Shown piece after piece: positions 1 to 7,964 of a stretch of 20,031 nucleotides of DNA. The DNA lies in IMG/VR virus record IMGVR_UViG_3300025168_000919, positions 1-20,031 of that record; one strand, 5' to 3'. Made by a program: the position numbers and the translations under genes. The stretch's first letter is position 1; every line of letters begins with the position of its first letter. The notes under the pieces were generated by a model. It had not been told where the DNA came from, did no database searches, and worked only from the letters and a program-made list of their open reading frames with translations. Source of the DNA: a virus.

Positions 1-424
1 CGTTTATGTCTACAGTAGTAGCAGCTATCTGTATTTCTGTGTCAGCTACAAGATCAAGCTGTCCATCTGCTGAAGAGTTAATGTATATTGCTGTATCACG
101 GAACTGTATTTTTTCTGTAGAAGCTACAAGTATGTCATCAGAAAACTCAAAGTAATCTTCGTCTTCCATCCATTTAAATACACCATCATTTGATTCGCCA
201 TCAAATGTTACTGTTATGTCTGTACCTGATGTAGCATCACCGATAGTAATAGAAGTACCTAATAGTTTAGTTATTGGGCCACCTTCAGCAGTTGTACCAT
301 CGTGTGTGTGTCCTGTAGATGCAGCAAATGCAGCTAACAACTGATCAAATTCGTTGTTAGTATCTGCTGCTGTAATTACATCTCCGTCAGTATAAGAGGA
401 CTGTCTTGTATATGTAGCACCCAT
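1..424 (-). CDS. Tail fibre/appendage protein, N-terminal part (runs off left edge)
   Basis: An open frame starts with ATG at 424 and reads leftward without a stop to the window edge, giving about 141 residues. It begins MGATYTRQSSYTDGD and holds AASTGHTHDGTTAEGGP, then Thr/Ile/Asp-rich beta-type sequence (KIQFRDTAIYINSSADGQ, LVADTEIQIAATTVDIN). The HTHDG box and the hydrophobic beta repeats ending in TTVDIN are typical of phage tail fibres, whose N-terminus docks on the tail. The start directly abuts the stop of the upstream tail gene (TAAATG), which points to coupled translation. The host-binding C-terminal part lies outside the window. A structural tail role is fairly secure; the exact appendage is inferred. 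Confidence 0.75.
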   Translation of the reverse strand, partial: MGATYTRQSSYTDGDVITAADTNNEFDQLLAAFAASTGHTHDGTTAEGGPITKLLGTSITIGDATSGTDITVTFDGESNDGVFKWMEDEDYFEFSDDILVASTEKIQFRDTAIYINSSADGQLDLVADTEIQIAATTVDIN

Positions 425-2149
425 TTATCTTCTAGCTCCTATTTGATATTCTAATTGAAATCCTTTAAGAGAATAAGGAGCAGTTAAACCCCCATCATTT
501 ACTCTTAAAGCTATTGTAAACCCTGATCCTTCTACTGATTGTCTTACAGAAGGTTGTGTTGTACCACCATAGGTACTTGTTGATCCGTATGTAGCAACTC
601 CGTATTGAGCAGCTACTTTTGTAGAATCTAAAGGATATGCAGCAGGTCTAGCAGAAGTTGCTGATTCCTGATCATACCTTAAAAACAAATCTGCGTCAAT
701 AGCAGATTCAGGTTTATAGTTAATTATTACTCTTTGCATATGTTTTCTAATACCCAAGTCATTAAAACCTAAATCAGGACTTCTATATTTACCAAATATA
801 ACCGTACCATCAAAGTCGTTTCCTGTTTCTTGTCTATTTATATACCCAGTATAATCTCCATGTAATACTAACACATCACCTGCGTCTATTGTAGTATCTG
901 TACTAGAAGGTTTTATGCCTCTAATTTCAGAAAACTCATAACCTTCACTTTTTCTTACACATATAACACCTTTAGTTAGTGATGGTGCTTGACCCTCTTT
1001 AGCAAAAAATAATCTGTATTGAGTTTTTTCTGGTATAACAATACTTTCAAAAACTGTAGCATCATCTATCTGTTCGTCAAATAAAGGCTGTACATTTTTA
1101 CTTATTGTACCAAGCTCAACGTCACCAATTTTAGCTGTACCTGCAACAGTTCTTAAACCATCAGGGCCAAGAAAAATTAAATCACCTGCAAGTTCTTGTA
1201 TAGTATTACCATTAACACAACCAATGTTACGAGTAACAGGAGACATTGCAAAGTTTGAAGAAGACGTGCCTGATAAACTAAATATTCTATTTTCACAAAA
1301 GATAAAAAGATTTTCACGAAAAGTTTTAATGCCTACAATAATGTCATCTACTTTAATGCTACCTGCACCTGACCCACTGCTAAAAGCATCTTCATCAAAG
1401 GGTTGACTAAACACTAATTCTTCTGGGGTATTAGACATACCTGCGTAAAACATATGCCCTTTAAAAGCAGTAACAAATTTTGCACCAGCTACAGAACTTT
1501 CGCTTACATCAGTTGCTGCTAAAGAAGTGTTAAATACTGTAGGAGCATTAACCTGATCTACTACAATAATTTTACTGTTACCATCAAAGTTAAATTTTTC
1601 AAAAGTATACTTTGCTGCGTTGGTTCTACCTGTATCTCGTTGTGTCCAACTTTCTGAAACTACATCTTTTACCGCATGAGCTGCTGCTGTAGTAGAAGAG
1701 GTAGCACGAGTTACACCTGTAAATGTAGAAGAAGTTACACCTGTATATGTAAATATCTCACTATTAATTTGCAAAGTACCACTTGCAGTAAATCCTGTAG
1801 TACTAAAAACATTAATTGTTCCAGAGCCTGTCATAGAAGTATTTGCAACTATAGCAATAGTTATAGTAGTAGATGCAGAACTCCATATTTTTTCACCTCT
1901 AGCTGCTAATACATTATTAGAAAAAACAGTACACATTAATACTGCTTCTGAGCTTGTTGTAGTTTGAGGAACAATATGATTTATATATTTATTAAAACCA
2001 TTTATACGTCTATATCCACCACCAATATCTGGTTCAAAGTTTTGTAACTCAAGAGCTTCTCCGGGTTGCATTAAAAAAGTAGATTTGTTTAATACCAAAC
2101 CCCCCTCGCAGTTAAAAGCTACTGGACTTATTTGTGAAGTTTCAGGCAT
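425..2149 (-). CDS. P22 gp10-like tail stabilization/hub protein
   Basis: This 574-residue protein opens with a Phe/Gly/Asn-rich segment (GGLVLNKSTFLMQPGEALEL, then GGGYRRINGF). That opening resembles phage stabilisation proteins that plug the head-tail junction in P22-like podoviruses. Most of the chain is predicted beta-rich, with many Thr, Ser and Gly residues and few Cys. Residues 110-166 form a Thr/Ser module ending TGVTRATSSTTAAAHA that recurs in the neighbouring adaptor gene. The start overlaps the adaptor stop by one base (TAATG), so translation is probably coupled. P22 gp10 is 472 aa, so this is somewhat longer, partly because of the module. I infer assembly on the virion tail; the family assignment rests on sequence style and gene order, not on a search. 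Confidence 0.65.
   Translation of the reverse strand: MPETSQISPVAFNCEGGLVLNKSTFLMQPGEALELQNFEPDIGGGYRRINGFNKYINHIVPQTTTSSEAVLMCTVFSNNVLAARGEKIWSSASTTITIAIVANTSMTGSGTINVFSTTGFTASGTLQINSEIFTYTGVTSSTFTGVTRATSSTTAAAHAVKDVVSESWTQRDTGRTNAAKYTFEKFNFDGNSKIIVVDQVNAPTVFNTSLAATDVSESSVAGAKFVTAFKGHMFYAGMSNTPEELVFSQPFDEDAFSSGSGAGSIKVDDIIVGIKTFRENLFIFCENRIFSLSGTSSSNFAMSPVTRNIGCVNGNTIQELAGDLIFLGPDGLRTVAGTAKIGDVELGTISKNVQPLFDEQIDDATVFESIVIPEKTQYRLFFAKEGQAPSLTKGVICVRKSEGYEFSEIRGIKPSSTDTTIDAGDVLVLHGDYTGYINRQETGNDFDGTVIFGKYRSPDLGFNDLGIRKHMQRVIINYKPESAIDADLFLRYDQESATSARPAAYPLDSTKVAAQYGVATYGSTSTYGGTTQPSVRQSVEGSGFTIALRVNDGGLTAPYSLKGFQLEYQIGARR
1652..1822 (-). repeat. Shared Thr/Ser-rich module, copy in gp10-like gene
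   Basis: Residues 110-166 of the gp10-like protein match residues 132-190 of the adjacent adaptor protein. Both contain STTGF, then SGT, an E-(I/V)-x-TYT box, and T(F/L)TGVTRAT followed by TTAAAHA. The DNA copies have diverged strongly, so this is a protein-level repeat. Confidence 0.75.
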
Positions 2150-3090
2150 TAAATAATCCTAGTTGATGTTCGTGACCCTATATAGTTTGAAGACTGCGGT
2201 ATATAAGTTGATCGTAAATAGTCATATCTATTTATTAACAAAGTCTGCATGTGTTTTATGCCAGCTTCAAAACGTGTAAATGTTACACCATACTGTTGCA
2301 TTTCACCACGATACTGATACACAAATGCTGTAGCCCCATCTATTATAACTGCAGCAAATCTGTCAGGTATAGTAGTAGTGTCACCATGTGCAGCTAAGTC
2401 TGCTGGAAAAGTAAAGTAGTCAAATTTTAATGAGTAAGATTTTGTAGGAAAAGGATATAGTATGTAGTTATTGTCAAGAGTTCTTGTTACGTATTTAGGT
2501 ATTCCACCATTGTCAAACTGTGCAACCTGCACACCACTTGCGTGTGCTGCTGCAGTAGTTCCACCAGTAGCTCTAGTGACACCAGTAAGAGTCGTTGAAG
2601 AACCTACTGCTGTATACGTCATAACTTCATTACCTACAAAAACAGTACCTGAACTATCAAATCCTGTTGTACTCGCTACTGTTAACGTAGTAACAGAGTC
2701 AGTGTGAGACTGACTTAGTGTTGTAGTTTGTATTTCATCTTCTTGTTCTACATAGCTTCTTAGATAGTCGTTGTAGTTTAATGGACTTAAAGTTATTGAC
2801 CCATTACCTAAGTCTGAGTCTTTTACTAATCTAAATGTATTGTAGTCTACTACTTTAGTAGATGTAGGAACAGTATACTTTACTGTACCTGCTGTTAGAG
2901 TCTCTGTAGCAGTAGCATGATTAAACGGATAGTTATATTCTCTTTGATTAATATACCGAATAGCTTCATTGACAGCGTTTTGACACTGTACTTGTATTCC
3001 TCTAGCTGATGTAAAATTAGCTGATGTTAACTCAACTTCATTTAATCTAGCTATAACTTTATTTGTTAACGTAAGGTATGTTTCAGCCAT
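2149..3090 (-). CDS. Head-tail adaptor, gp4 / tail-tubular-A-like
   Basis: This 313-residue protein starts with a helical segment (MAETYLTLTNKVIARLNEVE) and carries AVNEAIRYINQREYNYPFN, followed by a short beta region with TAGTVKYTVP and DYNTFRLV. That layout is typical of podoviral adaptors that bind under the portal ring, such as P22 gp4 or T7 gp11. A clear AAGGAA lies about 4-5 bases upstream of the ATG at 3090. Residues 132-190 are a Thr/Ser module shared with the next gene, and without it the protein would be close to usual adaptor length. Position after capsid and before a gp10-like gene supports the role. Family assignment is from recognisable sequence style; a structure-based search would settle it. 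Confidence 0.65.
   Translation of the reverse strand: MAETYLTLTNKVIARLNEVELTSANFTSARGIQVQCQNAVNEAIRYINQREYNYPFNHATATETLTAGTVKYTVPTSTKVVDYNTFRLVKDSDLGNGSITLSPLNYNDYLRSYVEQEDEIQTTTLSQSHTDSVTTLTVASTTGFDSSGTVFVGNEVMTYTAVGSSTTLTGVTRATGGTTAAAHASGVQVAQFDNGGIPKYVTRTLDNNYILYPFPTKSYSLKFDYFTFPADLAAHGDTTTIPDRFAAVIIDGATAFVYQYRGEMQQYGVTFTRFEAGIKHMQTLLINRYDYLRSTYIPQSSNYIGSRTSTRII
2521..2697 (-). repeat. Shared Thr/Ser-rich module, copy in adaptor gene
   Basis: Residues 132-190 of the adaptor repeat the module at 1652-1822: TTGF, SSGT, NEVMTYT, TLTGVTRATGG and TTAAAHA. It appears inserted between the adaptor's N-terminal helical/beta part and its C-terminal part. Confidence 0.75.
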
Positions 3091-3110
3091 TGTATTCCTT
3101 AATATTTAAA

Positions 3111-3512
3111 TTAATAAACTTTTTTCATTGCTACAATAATGTCATAGGTATCTGTATTACTGTGTCCTGTAGTAGTTAATAGTACATCACCATTAACGCC
3201 ACTACCTGCATTGTTTACAAGACCACCGAAATCACGGTAATCAGAATAGCCTTCTGAGTCAATTTTAATTTTTCTTGCAGATACATTAGTGCTTGCATTC
3301 CAAAATAACTCAGCAGACATACCTACAGTATTCCACCATAATTGTTCTATAATAACACTGCTTACTGCGTTACCATGTGCATCTGTGCTTAACGCACTTG
3401 CATCTACTTTTGCAACTGCTGATTCTCCTGAACCGTCACTTACATTTCTAAATCTCATTACAAGGTTGTGAGGGCCATCAACTAGCGTTTCACTTGTAAC
3501 TGCATCTGCCAT
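3111..3512 (-). CDS. Conserved-looking small virion protein, function unknown
   Basis: The product is 133 residues, starts MADAVTSETLVDGPHNLVMR and is predicted almost entirely beta. It has alternating polar and hydrophobic residues, a DYRDFGGLVNNAGSG box and no Cys. A good ribosome site (AGGAG) precedes the ATG at 3512. It is the first gene after the capsid-unit terminator and is followed by the adaptor gene, so a capsid-decoration, head-completion or tail role is likely. I recall similar proteins in marine metagenomic phages but know no assigned function. Confidence 0.7.
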   Translation of the reverse strand: MADAVTSETLVDGPHNLVMRFRNVSDGSGESAVAKVDASALSTDAHGNAVSSVIIEQLWWNTVGMSAELFWNASTNVSARKIKIDSEGYSDYRDFGGLVNNAGSGVNGDVLLTTTGHSNTDTYDIIVAMKKVY

Positions 3513-3535
3513 TTTATTTCTCCTATATCATAATA

Positions 3536-3562
3536 AGTGGGGCAAGTTTACCCTGCCCCACT
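3536..3562 (-). terminator. Intrinsic terminator after capsid unit
   Basis: AGTGGGGCA (3536-3544) and TGCCCCACT (3554-3562) form a perfect 9-bp GC-rich stem with a 9-base loop. Read on the minus strand, the stem is followed by TTATTATG. It begins 8 bases after the stop of the putative decoration gene. This is the strongest terminator-like hairpin in the window. The U-tract is interrupted, so partial read-through into the tail genes is plausible. Confidence 0.8.
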
Positions 3563-3570
3563 AAATAGTA

Positions 3571-4083
3571 TTATGCTAGTTGATCACGATCAACTTCGTC
3601 AGCACTTAAGTCTCCGGGATTGTCTATGTTCATAAGAACCATCCAAACACGAATCTTACCACCTGTCGGTGCAGTACTTGCAGCTTGAAGTTCAAGATCC
3701 ATTGTTGTTGCCGTAGAACCAGTAAGGTTCGGGAACACTCCGGGAATCATAGTAGCATATGAACCAACCGCCATAGCGTCTGTGTCCATTGCTGCAACGA
3801 ACTCATCAACATCAGCAGCAATACCACCTGTAGAGGCAGTAGTAATACCTAAGTTGAATGTTGTGTCGTTTGATTCTCCAGTTAATAGAGCCTCAACTTC
3901 ATAACCTGCTGCCATAATAAGAGTATCTGTTGGTATTGTGAAGATTTGCAAAATATCGTTTGCAGCTAATGCCGCAGCGTTATTTGTGTTTTCTACAGCA
4001 ATATCAATAGTATTACTTACTAAGTATGGTGCAGGAGCAGAAGGTCTGTGAACTGCTTGTAAACTTGATGAATAAGTAGCCAT
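3571..4083 (-). CDS. Putative capsid decoration / head protein
   Basis: This 170-residue protein starts MATYSSSLQAVHRPSAPAPY and is rich in Ala, Thr and Asp with no Cys. Its predicted beta segments include DILQIFTIPTDTLIMAAGYE and KIRVWMVLMNI. It lies 13 bases after the capsid stop with a strong AAGGAGG ribosome site, and both genes sit before a shared terminator. Co-transcription with the major capsid gene at high copy is the classic context of a decoration protein. The composition resembles small jelly-roll-like head proteins of marine phages. The function is inferred from context and style; no diagnostic motif was seen. Confidence 0.6.
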   Translation of the reverse strand: MATYSSSLQAVHRPSAPAPYLVSNTIDIAVENTNNAAALAANDILQIFTIPTDTLIMAAGYEVEALLTGESNDTTFNLGITTASTGGIAADVDEFVAAMDTDAMAVGSYATMIPGVFPNLTGSTATTMDLELQAASTAPTGGKIRVWMVLMNIDNPGDLSADEVDRDQLA

Positions 4084-4096
4084 TAGTCAGTCCTCC

Positions 4097-5158
4097 TTAT
4101 ATGCCAGAAACATAAAACGCACGAGACAATGCCTCTGGGCGTAATATTTTTCTACCGTACATATGCATGCCTCTAACAATATCAGCAAAGCTATCAGGGT
4201 CTCTGTAGGTTTCTGTTTTATTGATTGAGTCTGCTGTTGCAACTGCTGATGAGTGACCACCAACGATTACACCATAGTGTGTGCTACCTGTTGCTGTTGC
4301 ACCAGTTGCACCATTACCGACTGCTGGTAGGTTGTTTGACATGTAAACTTTAAAACCGTGAACGTTGTTCAAGATTAATCCATTTTGTAAGCCAGCTCCA
4401 CCGAAGTCAGAGTTTAGAAGACGTGAATCTTCGTCTTGAAGTAGCTCTGCAAACACAGGGTCTACGACCAACCATCTACCTGATGTATCAACGTTTTGTT
4501 GGTCAAGTTTTCTTGACATACGAGCGATGATAGATAGAGGTGATGCTTTAGCAGTAGTTGTGTTTAAGCTATCTCCACCTGCACGAGGAACAGCAACGAT
4601 TGAGTTGCCTGCTGTACCGCCATTAAAGTCGGCAGCATCCACTAACATAGATGCTAGTAGCTCGTTTGTAGCAGCAGTAGATACAGCAACTGAACCATTT
4701 ACGGTTGCGTTAACTGTGTCGGCTGTGCCATGCAGTACAGATTGTTTGAAACCTGACAAGTAACCAAGAACGTCTTGGTCAAATTGATCAGCCAAACGGT
4801 AAGCAGCACGATCACTTGCAAGGTCTTGAAAGTTAATATGTGAATGTGCTTCCTCAATGTCATCAACTTTAAATGCAAAGTAATTTGCTTTGTCAATGGT
4901 CAATGAGAAATCTTCGTCATCAAGATCTTGTGGTTGGATAGTTGTGCCACGTGCGTATGCTTTCACAGTGATCTCCGGTTCTTTGATAATTTTAACCGAA
5001 TCTCCCATGTTAGCTATCTCTCCGAAATAGTCGGAGTTTGTTACAGCTCCTACAACTGATGCTTTGCGAAACGCAAGTTGCACCTGTTTGCTGTAAATGA
5101 CTGGTGAGAAGTTACCGTTAGGTAAGTTACCATACCCAGCCGCAGTTGAAAATGCCAT
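4097..5158 (-). CDS. Major capsid protein
   Basis: The 353-residue product starts MAFSTAAGYGNLPNGNFSP and has features common in HK97-fold capsid proteins of marine podoviruses: an N-terminal YSKQVQLAFRKASVV helix, GDSVKIIKEP, a TIDKANYFAFKVDDIEEA strand-helix unit, LADQFDQDVLGYL, and RWLVVDPVFAELL followed by a loop with GFKVYMSNNLP. A strong ribosome site (AAAGGAG, 6 bases from the ATG) precedes it. It follows the scaffold gene, as expected, but is separated by about 245 bases holding a near-consensus promoter and a hairpin-rich leader, and it is terminated with the next gene. P22 gp5 is longer at 430 aa, so the insertion domain may be absent or small. Confidence 0.88.
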   Translation of the reverse strand: MAFSTAAGYGNLPNGNFSPVIYSKQVQLAFRKASVVGAVTNSDYFGEIANMGDSVKIIKEPEITVKAYARGTTIQPQDLDDEDFSLTIDKANYFAFKVDDIEEAHSHINFQDLASDRAAYRLADQFDQDVLGYLSGFKQSVLHGTADTVNATVNGSVAVSTAATNELLASMLVDAADFNGGTAGNSIVAVPRAGGDSLNTTTAKASPLSIIARMSRKLDQQNVDTSGRWLVVDPVFAELLQDEDSRLLNSDFGGAGLQNGLILNNVHGFKVYMSNNLPAVGNGATGATATGSTHYGVIVGGHSSAVATADSINKTETYRDPDSFADIVRGMHMYGRKILRPEALSRAFYVSGI

Positions 5159-5366
5159 GTTATTTCTCCTTTGGATTTTCTACAGATGCAAACGAAACAA
5201 GTATTCATGTAGTGGCTAAATCTAGTAGGGTGCATTTTAGTAAAAGTTGGCCGACTCTTACATCAATGGGCCAAAAGATAATAGGTAGTCTATATTATTA
5301 TTGTTGTTTGCTATTAATAAGTTGCGTAGGTAATCTTTACAGAGGCTACGCAACTACATTGTACAT
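5159..5366 (-). promoter_or_regulatory. Structured 5' leader of the capsid mRNA
   Basis: About 200 untranslated bases lie between the promoter and the capsid start, long for this tightly packed genome. AGTTGCGTAG (5320-5329) pairs perfectly with CTACGCAACT (5346-5355), and the loop contains a smaller GTAA-TCT-TTAC hairpin. A second pair, TTGGCC (5247-5252) and GGCCAA (5269-5274), lies nearer the gene and is followed on the minus strand by CTTTT. These could stabilise the mRNA, attenuate transcription or act as an RNA processing site. No known riboswitch or tRNA pattern was recognised. Confidence 0.55.
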
Positions 5367-5397
5367 ATAGTTATACACTATTGTATAAATATGTCAA
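5367..5397 (-). promoter_or_regulatory. Promoter for the capsid unit
   Basis: On the minus strand a perfect -35 TTGACA (5397-5392), a 16-base spacer and a -10 TATAAC (5375-5370) followed by TAT fit a sigma-70-type promoter. It begins just past the scaffold stop codon and fires toward the capsid gene. The same TTGACA-N16-TAWAACTAT arrangement occurs at 19481-19511 and 19674-19704. Confidence 0.75.
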
Positions 5398-5404
5398 TAC
5401 CTTT

Positions 5405-6271
5405 TTAACGAGCATTGCCAGATATATCATATACAAACTTACCTGATCGTATAGCTTCCATGATTTTATCTGCGTTCTTCTCGTATTGCTGTGCAGACAT
5501 CTTTTGCACAACTGATTCTTTTACCATTCCAGCATCTTCACCAGATGGTTCACTTCTGGTATTTGTTTTAGATACTGCTTTTGCTGCATCTTTACCTGAA
5601 GAAGACTTCTTAGTCTTTATACCTTTGTCTGCTTTATATAAGTCTATAGCTCTTGATGCTGCTCTAGCATCGCTATCGTTTTCATATAGTGCGTCTTGTA
5701 TTGACTTAGGCTGTTCTTCTGCCCACTCATGAAACTCGTCACTATCTCTTATATCAGCAAAGTCTGGGTGTGCAGTCATTAACTCAACTTCTGCTTTATC
5801 TCTGTTTGCTGCTTCTCGCATCTCGTCTATTTCTTTTACACGAGCTTCTAAGCCAGACGATTGTTCTTTAGCTTTTTTAATTGCTATAGTTTCTACTATG
5901 GCTGCAACATCAGGATACTGACTTGCCCAAGCATCTATGTCTTCGTCAGACTTAGGTAGTTTAATTTCTTGTTTAGTAGACTGTTCTAGTTGACTTTGCA
6001 AAGCATTTATTTTTTCTACATGTTCTTGTAGTTGTTTTTGTGAATGCCTACGTAAATCACCGTATCTTTTCTTAAAACTTTTTTCTTCAGCATTAGTAGG
6101 TTCTTCTTCTTTTTCAACCTCTTCAGGTTCTACTTCACCTTTTTGTTCTGCAACTAATGTTGCTAGCTCTTCTTCTTCTTTTTTAATTCTATCTTCATTA
6201 GAGTATTTACGATTTGCAAATGCAACTTTTTCTTGTGGCTTTACTTCTTCTGCCATTACTGTATCAGACAT
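5405..6271 (-). CDS. Capsid scaffolding protein
   Basis: The product is 288 residues from the ATG at 6271, chosen because AAAGGAG lies 6 bases upstream; an upstream in-frame start at 6295 has no such site. It is highly charged and helical: a Glu-rich stretch (EEEELATLVAEQ, then VEPEEVEKEEE), a coiled-coil region with LQEHVEKINALQSQLEQ, and a basic C-terminal domain (QQYEKNADKIMEAIRSGKF). An acidic helical body with a C-terminal capsid-binding tail is typical of scaffolds, and P22 gp8 is 303 aa. It lies immediately upstream of the capsid gene. The DPDVAA/HPDFADI-type segments also occur in scaffold-like proteins of other podoviruses, in my memory. Confidence 0.82.
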   Translation of the reverse strand: MSDTVMAEEVKPQEKVAFANRKYSNEDRIKKEEEELATLVAEQKGEVEPEEVEKEEEPTNAEEKSFKKRYGDLRRHSQKQLQEHVEKINALQSQLEQSTKQEIKLPKSDEDIDAWASQYPDVAAIVETIAIKKAKEQSSGLEARVKEIDEMREAANRDKAEVELMTAHPDFADIRDSDEFHEWAEEQPKSIQDALYENDSDARAASRAIDLYKADKGIKTKKSSSGKDAAKAVSKTNTRSEPSGEDAGMVKESVVQKMSAQQYEKNADKIMEAIRSGKFVYDISGNAR

Positions 6272-6334
6272 TACTGTCTCCTTTACTAGGGCCACCGTAG
6301 CCTATGTTGGTAGGGGGATGAGTAGCTAGTCATA

Positions 6335-6359
6335 TTTAGCTTTTTACCGTGTAGCTAAA
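6335..6359 (-). repeat. Inverted repeat at the end of the 534-aa gene
   Basis: TTTAGCT (6335-6341) pairs with AGCTAAA (6353-6359) around an 11-base loop that contains the stop codon of the 534-aa gene. With only 7 weak base pairs and no clear U-tract, it is a poor terminator. It may stabilise the mRNA end or be incidental. Confidence 0.35.
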
Positions 6360-7948
6360 CCACCTTTCTTATACGTCTTCATTTTTTTCTTAGGTTTTTT
6401 TCCTGCTAGGCCACCTTGATTAAAGTAACCAAAAGAACCACCAAAGTCTGCTCCACTAAAGTCTCCACCTGAGTTGGCATCTCCACCACTGTAACCATCT
6501 GGGCCACTACCTGAATAACCATCAGGGCCACCTGTGTAATCACCATCAATCCCTTTAGCAGATTTTCCTTCAGCAGCTACTGCTTCAGCAATATCAACAT
6601 CTTTTTTAGTGACACCTTTTACGGTAGGATCAGAAACATTATAAATATCTTTATTTAAATTAGCTGCTTCTAATTCCTTTGTTAATTGTTCATTTCTTTT
6701 ATCAGCAGCAGCTTTGTCTGCAGCTAATTTATCAAATAATTCTTGTTGACTTTTTATTTCAGCATCTCGTTTATTTTTTTCTGCAATAGCTGCTTGTGCT
6801 TCAGTAGTACTTTTTAATTTATATTGTTCCTTAAGATTAGCTATTTGTTCTGCAGCTTTTTTCTCAGCAAGAGCAACTGCTGATTGTGCTTCAGTAGTAC
6901 CCTTTAATTTATATTGTTCCTTAAGGTTAGCTATTTCTATTTCTTTTTCTTTTGCTGTTTTTTCTTCTGCAGCTTTTTTCTCAGCAAGAGCAATAGCTGC
7001 TTTTGCATCTCGTTTTTTATTTTCGTTTTGTATATCAAAGTCTAACGTCTTTTTATCATATGCTCGTAGACTTTTTTCTCCTTGATTTACTAAAAACTTA
7101 GTAAAAGGAATAGCTTGTAGTACAGATTTAAGTTTGCTATCTTTATTGTAAAAATCTCTAGCCTTTTGTCTATCTTCTGGGGTCATGTCTTCAAAACTTT
7201 TTACTTGACCTGATTCAGGATCATCTGGGCCACCTCCAAACTCAACAGGTTTAACTACTTCTGCAGGAGGAAGTACAGGTGAAGTTGGGGGTGCTGGTGG
7301 TAAAGGATTATTAAGATCAACTTCTACAAAACCTTCAGGTATACTAAACATAGGTACACCATTCATAAATGGAACCATCATGTTTCTACCATCTGGATGT
7401 TGATAGTTTTTAAATGTAAATCCACCAAAGCCGCCCATTGAATCTCCAAAAGAAGGTTGTGGTCTGTTTGGTTGATTTTGAGTATTTAATGTTCTCATTC
7501 CACTAGTAGCTTGAATAGGTCTTCCTCTTTCATCGTGCATTCCACCATGATAAAATCCTTTGGGAACTAACCCACCGTCAGCCATCATTAATTCTTGACC
7601 CTGATCATCTTCAACATTTATATCGCCCATACCAAAAGGAATAGAATCGTCTAACATTTCTCCTTGAGTAGGCTGACCCATTAGGCCATCTTTTTCCATT
7701 TGATTATATCCTTGCTTTGCTTCTTCTTGCATTGCATTAAGTTTATCTACACCATGATAACGAGTACTAGCTTCGTTCATTACGTACTCACCCTCACTTA
7801 ACATAGCAGGCACATCATCTCTTACGCCTTCTTGCGTTGCACCATCAGGTACTTCATTACCAGATACAGGATCTACTGTGCCACCTTGATCTTTAAGACC
7901 ACCGCCTTCAAGCATCATGCTCATTTGTTTTTCTGCTGGGGCTGCCAT
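6344..7948 (-). CDS. 534-aa coiled-coil internal/structural protein with GGL motifs
   Basis: I do not recognise a named family. Residues 44-56 (DDVPAMLSEGEYV) followed by RYHGVDKLNAMQEEA match a motif I know from many phage virion and tape-measure proteins (roughly D-x-VPAML-x-x-GE-x-V). Residues near 300-430 form a long Ala/Lys/Glu coiled coil with repeated units (ALAEKKAAE, ANLKEQYKLK, TTEAQ). The C-terminus is a Gly/Asp/Ser linker (GGPDGYSGSGPDGYSGG) ending in two GGLA boxes within Lys-rich sequence. GGL also occurs at residues 16-18 and 125-127. It sits between portal and scaffold, where ejection or internal head proteins often lie, so a virion-internal role is plausible. AAAGG lies about 9 bases before the ATG. 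Confidence 0.7.
   Translation of the reverse strand: MAAPAEKQMSMMLEGGGLKDQGGTVDPVSGNEVPDGATQEGVRDDVPAMLSEGEYVMNEASTRYHGVDKLNAMQEEAKQGYNQMEKDGLMGQPTQGEMLDDSIPFGMGDINVEDDQGQELMMADGGLVPKGFYHGGMHDERGRPIQATSGMRTLNTQNQPNRPQPSFGDSMGGFGGFTFKNYQHPDGRNMMVPFMNGVPMFSIPEGFVEVDLNNPLPPAPPTSPVLPPAEVVKPVEFGGGPDDPESGQVKSFEDMTPEDRQKARDFYNKDSKLKSVLQAIPFTKFLVNQGEKSLRAYDKKTLDFDIQNENKKRDAKAAIALAEKKAAEEKTAKEKEIEIANLKEQYKLKGTTEAQSAVALAEKKAAEQIANLKEQYKLKSTTEAQAAIAEKNKRDAEIKSQQELFDKLAADKAAADKRNEQLTKELEAANLNKDIYNVSDPTVKGVTKKDVDIAEAVAAEGKSAKGIDGDYTGGPDGYSGSGPDGYSGGDANSGGDFSGADFGGSFGYFNQGGLAGKKPKKKMKTYKKGGLATR
6798..6936 (-). repeat. In-frame tandem repeat within the coiled coil
   Basis: A roughly 49-base unit starting GCTTCAGTAGTAC at 6798 recurs at 6888, 90 bases on, with few changes. 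A second unit with GCAGCTTTTTTCTCAGC occurs near 6849 and 6966, 117 bases apart. Both offsets are multiples of three, so the repeats lengthen the coiled coil without breaking the frame. Confidence 0.8.
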
Positions 7949-7964
7949 TGGGTATTACCTTTCT

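Noticed and set aside
5050-5235. Minus-strand 61-codon frame across the capsid start (possible leader peptide)
   Set aside because: It lacks a ribosome site, overlaps the capsid gene in another frame and has no family-like sequence.
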